Shown piece by piece: positions 1 through 4,675 of a stretch of 5,772 bases of DNA; the first letter of the stretch is position 1; every line of letters begins with the position of its first letter. The notes below the pieces were generated by a model, which saw only the letters and a list, made by a program, of their open reading frames with translations, did not search any database and was not told where the DNA came from. Source of the stretch: Bacillota bacterium (GTDB lineage Bacteria; Bacillota; UBA4882; UBA8346); the NCBI GenBank assembly GCA_003501335.1, contig DNPQ01000593.1, forward strand, positions 1 to 5,772, written 5' to 3'. The translations under genes were made by a program, and so were the position numbers.

Positions 1-2
1 TC

Positions 3-257
3 ACCCAGGACGATTTGGATAGGGGTAAGGCCAACTTAACCTGTACCAAATGTGCTAAATGTATCAGTGCTTGTCCTCGAAAGGCTATATCATTAGAAGT
101 TAAGGGAACAGAGGCTTTGAGCCATCATGGAGGCCGGGTGCGGCTATATTTCCTTTATCCGGCATTTATATTGTTACTGACCATGGGGAGCGGAATGATG
201 GAAAATGCCATCTACCGTATTTTATTATTACTGACAACCGGAAAAATGATTCATTAA
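3..257 (+). CDS. C-terminal part of a membrane-associated 4Fe-4S (ferredoxin-type) protein, 5' truncated by the window
   Basis: The frame is open from the window edge and ends at TAA 255-257, so this is the last 84 codons of a longer gene. A TTG at 15-17 could be read as a start, but it lies inside the domain and is unlikely to be real. Near the beginning is a ferredoxin-type cluster motif, CTKCAKCISACP (CxxCxxCxxxCP, about bases 42-77), which ligates a 4Fe-4S cluster. It is followed by PRKAI, usual after such clusters. The remainder contains a hydrophobic stretch (YFLYPAFILLLTMG) and a second short one (YRILLLLTTG), so the C-terminus probably sits in or on the membrane. This suits polyferredoxins of the NapH/YccM/RnfB-like kind that carry electrons at the membrane, but the missing N-terminus prevents naming the protein. 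The next gene begins 30 nt downstream, suggesting cotranscription. Confidence 0.8.
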   Translation, partial: TQDDLDRGKANLTCTKCAKCISACPRKAISLEVKGTEALSHHGGRVRLYFLYPAFILLLTMGSGMMENAIYRILLLLTTGKMIH

Positions 258-273
258 AGGTTTGAGTTGAATG

Positions 274-280
274 AAGGAGG
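274..280 (+). promoter_or_regulatory. Strong ribosome binding site for the 288-779 gene
   Basis: AAGGAGG lies 7 nt upstream of ATG 288. It fixes that start and indicates strong Shine-Dalgarno-led initiation. Confidence 0.8.
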
Positions 281-287
281 TTAGGAT

Positions 288-779
288 ATGGCTCATTGGC
301 GCCAGTTTATCGGTTATTTATGGGCCTCGTTCGCATTATTCATCATTCTGGCGACTTTTATTGGGGGCGGTTTTTGGGCTCGTAAATTAGTAAATCTTAC
401 GGGAATTAAAGTATCCCCTTGGCTGAATGGAGGCGATATCGTTCAAATCATCCAAAATGACCGTTACCGGATTTTTATTCATCAAGTGGTTTTTGACGGT
501 TTGATTGGCCAACGGAAGCAAGGTTTTGTACAAATCGACTGGCAACCCAAAACTGGGCTTTTACCGGCTCAACTTAACGATTCTATTGATTATGATCACG
601 ATCAGGTCGTTGATTTTACGATTCGCTTCAATAGCAAAACCAACCGGGCATGGTTAATTGATAAAAAACCTTATGTGATAAAAATTGGATCAATCTACCC
701 ATTAGGCCATGAACGAGCAATCAGAGTTTTATTAATCAACTCAATGAGTTCCCAATCCCGGAAGACTTTATCTTTATAA
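288..779 (+). CDS. Unrecognised membrane-anchored protein with a calcium-loop-like DxDxDxxxD motif
   Basis: I do not recognise a family for this 163-residue protein. It starts with a short cytoplasmic end and one strong hydrophobic segment (about residues 10-31, YLWASFALFIILATFIGGG within it). No lipobox or clear cleavage site is visible, so it is probably a single-pass anchor with the rest outside the cytoplasm. The soluble part is rich in beta-type alternation. It carries D101-Y-D103-H-D105-Q-V-V-D109-F, which has the spacing of EF-hand, dockerin or FG-GAP calcium loops; calcium binding is inference only. It starts 30 nt after the 4Fe-4S gene and ends 20 nt before the thioesterase gene, so it belongs to the same operon and probably to the same envelope function. 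An antisense open frame overlaps its 3' end but has no coding features. Confidence 0.75.
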   Translation: MAHWRQFIGYLWASFALFIILATFIGGGFWARKLVNLTGIKVSPWLNGGDIVQIIQNDRYRIFIHQVVFDGLIGQRKQGFVQIDWQPKTGLLPAQLNDSIDYDHDQVVDFTIRFNSKTNRAWLIDKKPYVIKIGSIYPLGHERAIRVLLINSMSSQSRKTLSL

Positions 780-799
780 TACTTTCGCAAAGGGTGAGA

Positions 800-1270
800 A
801 TGATGACTTTTCGAAGGTTTGAAAGCTTTTACCCGGCAAGCGAAAAAGCGCCACTTATTGAGAAGTTTTTTCACAAAGTGCGGGTTGATGAAGTTGATGC
901 TTGTGGCGTCGTTTGGTGTGTACGCTATGCCAGTTATTTTGAGCAAGGACGCGGTAAGTGGGGCCAGAAATTTGGATTTTGTTATCAAGACATGATCCAA
1001 AACGGCTTTGCGATGCCCATTGTCCAGTTTCATGCAGATTATTATCATCCTCTTCGATTGAATGAAACGTTATGTATTCAGACCCAATGCCTATGGACAG
1101 AAGGGGCGAAAATGAATTTCCGCTATCAGATTGATACGGAAAATAATACTTTAGCGGTCCAAGGTTACACCATTCAGATATTTACTGATTTAGCCGGTAA
1201 ACTGATGGTCATAAGGCCGGAGTTTGCGGAAAAATTTTTTCAAAAATGGGATCGGAATTTACAAAAATAA
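800..1270 (+). CDS. YbgC-like acyl-CoA thioesterase, hotdog fold (4HBT superfamily)
   Basis: The protein is a predicted acyl-CoA thioesterase of about 156 residues. E. coli YbgC has 134, and the extra length is an N-terminal extension of about 20 residues. The signature VDACGVVWCVRYASYFEQGR (residues 32-51) matches the YbgC/4HBT block TDAGGVVYHASY..FYERAR, and D33 aligns with the catalytic Asp18 of YbgC. Later, QFHADYYHPLRLNETLCIQT matches the YbgC strand VEYYAPARLDDMLEIQT. Two changes stand out: the usual Gly after the Asp-Ala is C35, and the position of YbgC His25 is C40. Starts at GTG 794, ATG 800 and ATG 803 are all in frame. AAAGGG 789-794 serves 800 or 803 best, so 800 is chosen with 803 nearly equal. 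In proteobacteria ybgC heads the tol-pal envelope operon. Here the gene directly precedes an outer-membrane barrel gene (16 nt), hinting at a comparable envelope role. The substrate cannot be read from sequence. Confidence 0.85.
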   Translation: MMTFRRFESFYPASEKAPLIEKFFHKVRVDEVDACGVVWCVRYASYFEQGRGKWGQKFGFCYQDMIQNGFAMPIVQFHADYYHPLRLNETLCIQTQCLWTEGAKMNFRYQIDTENNTLAVQGYTIQIFTDLAGKLMVIRPEFAEKFFQKWDRNLQK

Positions 1271-1286
1271 GAATGGAGAAACCAAG

Positions 1287-2390
1287 ATGAGATTGTTTAA
1301 GCAGGTATTTCTATGGATGTTGTTGCTTTTATTGGAATCCGGATTGGCTTGGGCTGCTGATGAAAATACGTTTGAAAACCCGGGGGATGCCCAAATCCAT
1401 TGGGGCGTTTCTCCCATTTTTTATAGCGAGCCGGAAACCGGAGTGGCCATTGGCGGGTATGTTATGGGTTATCAAAATTCCGATCCGGCTTTATCGAAAG
1501 TTAAACAGAATACTTATGATGGAATGTTGATTTATACTCAAAAGGATCAAGTCATCTGTAATTTGGATGGCACCAAGTATTTTCAGGGGGACCGCCTCTT
1601 GATGACGGCGAGTGGTAGTTTCGCCGATTATCCCAGTGAATTTTTCGGGATCGGACCCAATACGGATGAGGATAGGAAGGAGGACTATACCTTTGTCGAA
1701 AAAGCTTTCACGGGAAGCCTGCTTTACAAGATTTCCAGCAATCTTTATGGGGGACCCTTCATCAATTACGGGCAATATGACATTACAGAGCGAAAAACGG
1801 GTGGAATTCTTGCAACCGGCGGTATTAACGGAGCCGATGGTACTACAGTGGTTGGGGCAGGATTGAAATTGTTGCTGGATACCCGGGATGACAATTTTAA
1901 TCCAGGTCATGGTTCTTATTTAGATGCCCAGGCAATCGCATACCGACGGGACTTAGGTTGTGACGAGGATTTCTCCCAATTTGAAGTGACTTTCAAACAT
2001 TTTTGGCCCCTTCGCCGGACTGGGACCTTTGCCGTGATGTCGCTTTTAACGTTGAGCGAGGGTAGTGTACCTTTCGAGATGTTGCCCTGTCTTGGGGGTG
2101 ATACGATCATGAGGGGATATTATTCCGGACTTTATCGGGATAATGATTATGCTGCCATACAAGGAGAGTATCGTTACCCGATGGGTTCTCGGGTCAGCGG
2201 GGTTTTTTTTGCCGGTATCGGTGAGATAGCCCCGGAAGTTGGCGATTTCACAGTTGATCATCTTAAGGTAGCAGGAGGATTTGGTTTCCGTTTTCAACTT
2301 TATCCCAAGCAGAAATTGAAACTGCGATTAGATACCGGTATTAGTGAAACCGGGACCTGCACTTATCTTAACTTTATGGAAGCCTTTTAA
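1287..2390 (+). CDS. POTRA-less Omp85/BamA-TamA family outer membrane beta-barrel protein (OMP1)
   Basis: This gene encodes a 367-residue outer-membrane protein. TGGAG (1274-1278) lies 8 nt before ATG 1287; a further upstream in-frame start would overlap the thioesterase gene and would hide the signal peptide. Residues 1-23 form a signal peptide ending in AWA before ADEN. The mature chain enters the barrel almost at once (SPIFYSEPETGVAIGG, 42-57), so there is no room for POTRA domains. Family marks are DTRDDNFNPGHGS (198-210), typical of surface-antigen (Bac_surface_Ag) barrels, and GGDTIMRGYY (270-279), which holds the conserved RG[FY] of the L6 loop. The chain ends in an aromatic residue (NFMEAF), as needed for recognition by the barrel assembly machinery. 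Length fits a 16-strand barrel alone, like the 'noNterm' Omp85 group. It is not expected to be the essential BamA itself. It is the last gene of the upstream operon and has a close paralogue at 4676. Confidence 0.87.
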   Translation: MRLFKQVFLWMLLLLLESGLAWAADENTFENPGDAQIHWGVSPIFYSEPETGVAIGGYVMGYQNSDPALSKVKQNTYDGMLIYTQKDQVICNLDGTKYFQGDRLLMTASGSFADYPSEFFGIGPNTDEDRKEDYTFVEKAFTGSLLYKISSNLYGGPFINYGQYDITERKTGGILATGGINGADGTTVVGAGLKLLLDTRDDNFNPGHGSYLDAQAIAYRRDLGCDEDFSQFEVTFKHFWPLRRTGTFAVMSLLTLSEGSVPFEMLPCLGGDTIMRGYYSGLYRDNDYAAIQGEYRYPMGSRVSGVFFAGIGEIAPEVGDFTVDHLKVAGGFGFRFQLYPKQKLKLRLDTGISETGTCTYLNFMEAF

Positions 2391-2426
2391 ACGTTCCAAT
2401 ATCAATCAACTTGAGAAAATTGCATA

Positions 2427-2451
2427 ACAAATCATGGATTATTGGATTTGT
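2427..2451 (+). terminator. Weak stem-loop after OMP1, possible terminator
   Basis: ACAAATC and GATTTGT form a perfect 7-bp stem around an 11-nt loop, 36 nt after the OMP1 stop. The stem is AT-rich and is followed by AATAACTTTTAAAA rather than a clean T-run, so intrinsic termination would be weak. It is the only stem in the proper place for the end of the upstream operon apart from the palindrome at 2477-2500. Confidence 0.3.
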
Positions 2452-2476
2452 AATAACTTTTAAAACAGGCAGTGAT

Positions 2477-2500
2477 ATTTTTTAATGATTATTAAAAAAT
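2477..2500. repeat. Perfect 10-4-10 palindrome upstream of the lytTR promoter
   Basis: ATTTTTTAAT and ATTAAAAAAT are exact reverse complements separated by GATT. The arms are all A/T, so a hairpin would be weak in RNA. The right arm ends 5 bp before the predicted -35 box (2506), a usual place for an activator or repressor site. It could be an operator for the LytTR protein's own promoter, although LytTR proteins normally bind direct repeats, or for another dimeric regulator. It might also act as AT-rich upstream (UP-like) DNA. Confidence 0.5.
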
Positions 2501-2505
2501 TATGA

Positions 2506-2534
2506 TTTACTCCATTCGCGGAATTATATATAAT
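2506..2534 (+). promoter_or_regulatory. Predicted sigma-70-type promoter of the lytTR operon
   Basis: TTTACT (2506-2511) and a perfect TATAAT (2529-2534) are separated by 17 bp. Transcription would begin near 2541, giving a leader of about 30 nt before the LytTR start. Confidence 0.65.
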
Positions 2535-2571
2535 TTTTATGAAATATCAATCATTAATTTAAGAGTGAATG

Positions 2572-3138
2572 ATGAAACTTAGTCTACATTGTACCATCAA
2601 TATGCAGGAAGTTCTTCGGGAATTGCTTTCTGGACGGGGCATTGAGGTTGAGGAAGAAGCGAGTGTCTGTCTGGTTGAAGCAGGTTGTGATGTTCCTGAA
2701 GATAAGATTGCAATTTTATTTGATATCAAGAACCTCGGCTGTCTCATCGAATTACTGGACAAATTGGGGCGAGTGGGTAAGGATTGCCCGAATACGATGA
2801 TTGGCAAGTCCAAGGATGAATCGTATCAAATTATTGCTCTACCCAAAGTGTTTTATTTTGAAGCCAGAGGGAATAACGTCTTTTGTATTGCCGCTGCTGC
2901 GAGTGACAAATTGATCCGTGAATATAAAATCAAGGAAAAGCTTTATGAACTAGAAGTCCGATTGCCCCAAAACCATTTTTTGCGGGTCGGTAAATCTTAT
3001 ATTGTGAACATTGATAATGTCAATGAAATCATTCCTTGGTTTGGCAGGCGTTTAATCCTACGTTTTGTTGACGGTAAAAGAGAGATTGAAGTCTCCCGTA
3101 ATTATGTGAAAAATCTAAAAGAATTTTTGGGTATGTAG
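2572..3138 (+). CDS. LytTR-family DNA-binding transcriptional regulator
   Basis: This is a one-component transcription factor of 188 residues. The C-terminal part (about 80-186) is a LytTR domain: PKVFYFEARGNNVF (91-104), FLRVGKSYIVNIDNVNEI (136-153) and VSRNYVKNLKEFL (174-186) are its usual conserved blocks. LytTR domains bind paired direct repeats near promoters. The first ~75 residues look like a shortened alpha/beta domain (SVCLVEAGC, KIAILFDIKN). They lack the N-terminal acidic pair of a receiver, so phosphorelay control is unlikely. ATG 2569 and ATG 2572 are adjacent; 2572 is preferred because AAGAGTGA (2561-2568) is better spaced for it. The stop lies 9 nt before the next gene, a membrane protein. 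LytTR/membrane-protein pairs of this kind are known in Firmicutes (LytTR regulatory systems such as HdrRM and BrsRM), where the membrane partner restrains the regulator. Targets are unknown; itself and the neighbouring barrel genes are candidates. Confidence 0.9.
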   Translation: MKLSLHCTINMQEVLRELLSGRGIEVEEEASVCLVEAGCDVPEDKIAILFDIKNLGCLIELLDKLGRVGKDCPNTMIGKSKDESYQIIALPKVFYFEARGNNVFCIAAAASDKLIREYKIKEKLYELEVRLPQNHFLRVGKSYIVNIDNVNEIIPWFGRRLILRFVDGKREIEVSRNYVKNLKEFLGM

Positions 3139-3147
3139 AGGAAAAAG

Positions 3148-3627
3148 ATGTTTAAATTTAAATTTTATTTATGGAACATATTGGCATCATGTTTAATAGG
3201 CTTGGCTGTTTGTGCGGCCTGGCTATTTGAATGGGGATGCTGTCATTCTTTTTATCAATTGTTTTATGGATGGACTCATCATACCTCAGAGATCCTTTTA
3301 TGGGCGTTTTTTTGTATGGGAGTTGGGGCAGCGATTGGGACAATCTCCCTGTTTTTCTTTTTTCAGGTCTTTTTGCGGTTAACTCAAAGGCCATGGGCGG
3401 GTTATCTGACCAATTTTTCGGCTGTGGCCGTTTTGAATATAATCGGGGCTATTATGATGGGCATCCGAACGTACCGGGATTTTATCAATTCAGTGTGGTT
3501 GATAGCCCTGATAGTGTCGGAAATATTAACCTTCTTTTTAACTTTTTCATTGTATCGGCGAATTATGGTTTATAAGCAGAAACTTGAAGAGAAAAAGGCA
3601 TTTCTCAAAAGGCAGGAGCTAAAATGA
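3148..3627 (+). CDS. Four-helix membrane protein, DUF3021-like, partner of the LytTR regulator
   Basis: This 159-residue protein has four predicted transmembrane helices: about residues 7-29, 49-75, 86-106 and 116-136. A charged, helix-prone C-terminal tail follows (KQKLEEKKAFLKRQ). Size, helix number and position right after a LytTR gene match DUF3021-type proteins; the family name rests on architecture and context, not on a search. In studied LytTR regulatory systems the small membrane partner antagonises the DNA-binding protein, so an inhibitory or sensing role is inferred. Five cysteines (15, 22, 31, 32, 56) cluster in and just after helix 1 and in helix 2. AGAGG (3137-3141) sits 6 nt before ATG 3148 and overlaps the preceding stop codon, indicating coupled translation from one operon. 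Confidence 0.8.
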   Translation: MFKFKFYLWNILASCLIGLAVCAAWLFEWGCCHSFYQLFYGWTHHTSEILLWAFFCMGVGAAIGTISLFFFFQVFLRLTQRPWAGYLTNFSAVAVLNIIGAIMMGIRTYRDFINSVWLIALIVSEILTFFLTFSLYRRIMVYKQKLEEKKAFLKRQELK

Positions 3628-3661
3628 ATATTTAGGGTATTTCTAGAATTATCGATTCAAC

Positions 3662-3681
3662 AAAGTCTTATAATAGACTTT
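3662..3681. repeat. Small inverted repeat in the convergent gap, possible weak bidirectional terminator
   Basis: AAAGTCT and AGACTTT form a perfect 7-bp stem around TATAAT. It lies between the DUF3021-like gene and the oppositely oriented HAD gene, where a shared terminator would be expected. There are only two G/C pairs in the stem and no real T-run on either side, so the terminator call is weak. Confidence 0.35.
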
Positions 3682-3685
3682 AAGA
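3673..3685. repeat. 13-bp direct repeat, copy 1 (ATAGACTTTAAGA)
   Basis: An exact copy of ATAGACTTTAAGA that recurs at 3756-3768, 83 bp further on. This copy overlaps the right arm of the 3662-3681 inverted repeat. Confidence 0.6.
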
Positions 3686-3755
3686 TTTTGAATTACTTGT
3701 AGAAAGCTTAAAAATAGTTTGTGCTTGGTCAATATATTATTTATATCAGATACTT

Positions 3756-3768
3756 ATAGACTTTAAGA
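3756..3768. repeat. 13-bp direct repeat, copy 2, spanning the HAD gene stop codon
   Basis: The second exact copy of ATAGACTTTAAGA. It covers the minus-strand TAA stop (3763-3765) and the last serine codon of the HAD phosphatase. The 70 bp between the copies are AT-rich and non-coding. Confidence 0.6.
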
Positions 3769-4410
3769 CATCAAAAGCCCGAATAATTCCTCAATATCAT
3801 GAGCGATCAAAGTTGGGTGCTCCTTTTGCAATTCTTCGAATGAGCCAAAACCATAGGTTACTCCAATGGAGTCTATCCGGTTAGCCTTTGCTCCAATGAT
3901 GTCATGCTTGCGATCTCCTACCATCACAACTTGGTCCCTTTGGATGTTCTCTATACCTGCTAGAATAGATTGTATAACCTCTCCCTTGACCACTTGGGTG
4001 CCGTCCAAGTTGCTGCCTGCAACCACACTAAAATATCGCCTGATATCAAAATGATCAAGTATTTTCTCCGCAAAGATGGTTGGCTTTGAAGTTGCCACCA
4101 TCAGGCTTTTTCGGTCCTTGCTGAGCCTCTCCAATAATGCCGGAATCTTTGGATAGATCTCATTTTCATAGATACCAAAGGGCGCAAAATATTCCCGATA
4201 ATATTCCACTGCTTTTTGGGCTCGGATCGAATCCAATGCATAATACTCCTGAAATGAATTCGCAAGGGGCGGGCCGATAAATTTTACCAAAGCATCAAGA
4301 TTATCCTCCGGGATTCCCATTTTCTTCAGCGCGTATTGTACTGATTTGGTAATCCCTACCTTGGGATCGGTCAGAGTGCCGTCGAGATCGAAAAGAATGG
4401 TGTTGTACAA
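3763..4410 (-). CDS. HAD-superfamily phosphatase (phosphoglycolate phosphatase / 5'-nucleotidase-like)
   Basis: This 215-residue cytoplasmic HAD hydrolase has all four catalytic motifs. Motif I is DLDGTLTD with nucleophile D8 and acid D10. Motif II is ATSKP with T107. Motif III is probably K142. Motif IV is GDRKHD with D166 and D170. An alpha-helical cap follows motif I (residues ~16-85), with FIGPPLANSF as a typical segment. The closest recalled subgroup is the Gph/PpaX-like set annotated as 5'-nucleotidase (HAD_5NT), so the substrate is a small phosphomonoester, possibly phosphoglycolate or a nucleoside monophosphate. The start is TTG (4408-4410 on this strand), supported by GGGAGG 6 nt upstream and by motif I being at the normal distance from the N-terminus; the nearby ATG is out of frame. 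It is convergent with the lytTR operon and divergent from OMP2, and seems functionally independent of both. No clear promoter could be assigned. Confidence 0.9.
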   Translation of the reverse strand: MYNTILFDLDGTLTDPKVGITKSVQYALKKMGIPEDNLDALVKFIGPPLANSFQEYYALDSIRAQKAVEYYREYFAPFGIYENEIYPKIPALLERLSKDRKSLMVATSKPTIFAEKILDHFDIRRYFSVVAGSNLDGTQVVKGEVIQSILAGIENIQRDQVVMVGDRKHDIIGAKANRIDSIGVTYGFGSFEELQKEHPTLIAHDIEELFGLLMS

Positions 4411-4416
4411 AGGGTT

Positions 4417-4422
4417 CCTCCC
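4417..4422 (-). promoter_or_regulatory. Ribosome binding site that fixes the TTG start of the HAD gene
   Basis: On the minus strand GGGAGG lies 6 nt ahead of TTG 4410-4408. No in-frame ATG has comparable spacing, so this site decides the non-ATG start. Confidence 0.75.
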
Positions 4423-4539
4423 ATATTCAATGTCTATGTTGAGTCATTCGTTAAAGACTGGGATTTTTCCTGCGGAGTAGACCGACACAACCGGAGTGTA
4501 GATTTACAAAATGGAATACAATCAGGCAAAAGAACTTTA

Positions 4540-4551
4540 ATGAATATTCAT
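4540..4551. promoter_or_regulatory. 12-bp perfect palindrome, upstream operator-like site of OMP2
   Basis: ATGAATATTCAT is a perfect palindrome made of two overlapping ATGAATAT octamers in opposite orientation. It lies just upstream of the predicted -35 box (4562). Its octamer is the same as in the palindrome at 4567-4585. The two centres are about 30.5 bp apart, close to three helical turns, so two dimers would bind the same face. Confidence 0.55.
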
Positions 4552-4561
4552 ATTCCAGACA

Positions 4562-4590
4562 TTGTAATATTCATTGAATGAATATATAAT
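4562..4590 (+). promoter_or_regulatory. Predicted sigma-70-type promoter of OMP2
   Basis: TTGTAA (4562-4567) and a perfect TATAAT (4585-4590) are separated by 17 bp. Transcription would start near 4597, leaving a leader of about 80 nt before ATG 4676. The whole spacer lies within a palindrome, which suggests regulation by occlusion. Confidence 0.65.
4567..4585. promoter_or_regulatory. 19-bp perfect palindrome filling the OMP2 promoter spacer
   Basis: ATATTCATT-G-AATGAATAT has 9-bp arms around a single G. It runs from the last base of the -35 box to the first base of the -10 box, so a bound dimer would block RNA polymerase; this is the layout of a repressor operator. The odd-length, single-centre geometry resembles dimer sites of 7-1-7 type, but the bases do not match the Fur, PerR or Zur consensus I know. 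Confidence 0.6.
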
Positions 4591-4596
4591 GATTCG

Positions 4597-4610
4597 TGTT
4601 AAAATTAACA
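4597..4610. repeat. Inverted repeat at the predicted OMP2 transcription start
   Basis: TGTTAA and TTAACA are reverse complements separated by AA. The repeat falls at the expected start of the transcript. It could be a further protein site; its 2-nt centre is too short for a good RNA hairpin. Confidence 0.35.
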
Positions 4611-4635
4611 ATTATTTGATTAGACAACATTCTAC

Positions 4636-4653
4636 GTATATTTCGGAATATGC
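4636..4653 (+). other. Small leader hairpin before the OMP2 ribosome binding site
   Basis: GTATATT and AATATGC pair over 7 bp (one G-U) around TCGG. The stem ends 10 nt before the GGAGG of OMP2. It may protect the leader or influence translation, but it is weak and could be chance in AT-rich DNA. Confidence 0.25.
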
Positions 4654-4675
4654 AGCCTGTGATGGAGGAATCATA

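Noticed and set aside
695..1048. Minus-strand open frame of about 117 codons overlapping the anchored-protein and thioesterase genes
   Set aside because: It lies antisense to two well-supported genes, and its product shows no recognisable domain.
1224..1286. Longer N-terminus for OMP1 starting at position 1224
   Set aside because: It would overlap the thioesterase gene by 47 nt, lacks a good ribosome binding site and would bury the signal peptide. ATG 1287 has TGGAG at 8 nt and gives a normal signal sequence.
1491..1910. Minus-strand open frame of about 139 codons inside OMP1
   Set aside because: It is a shadow of the OMP1 coding sequence, which has a signal peptide, family motifs and a paralogue.
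2391..2571. Consensus LytTR binding direct repeats upstream of the lytTR gene
   Set aside because: Only loose TGAT repeats (2473, 2486, 2503) with unequal spacing were seen. No pair fits the known GTT-centred 9-bp repeats about 21 bp apart.
3673..3768. Target-site duplication of an insertion sequence
   Set aside because: Only 70 bp lie between the repeats, with no terminal inverted repeats or transposase remnant, so an insertion element cannot be claimed.
4567..4585. Fur-family box in the OMP2 promoter
   Set aside because: The 7-1-7 geometry is possible, but ATTCATT-G-AATGAAT does not match the ATAAT-n-ATTAT core of Fur or PerR sites.
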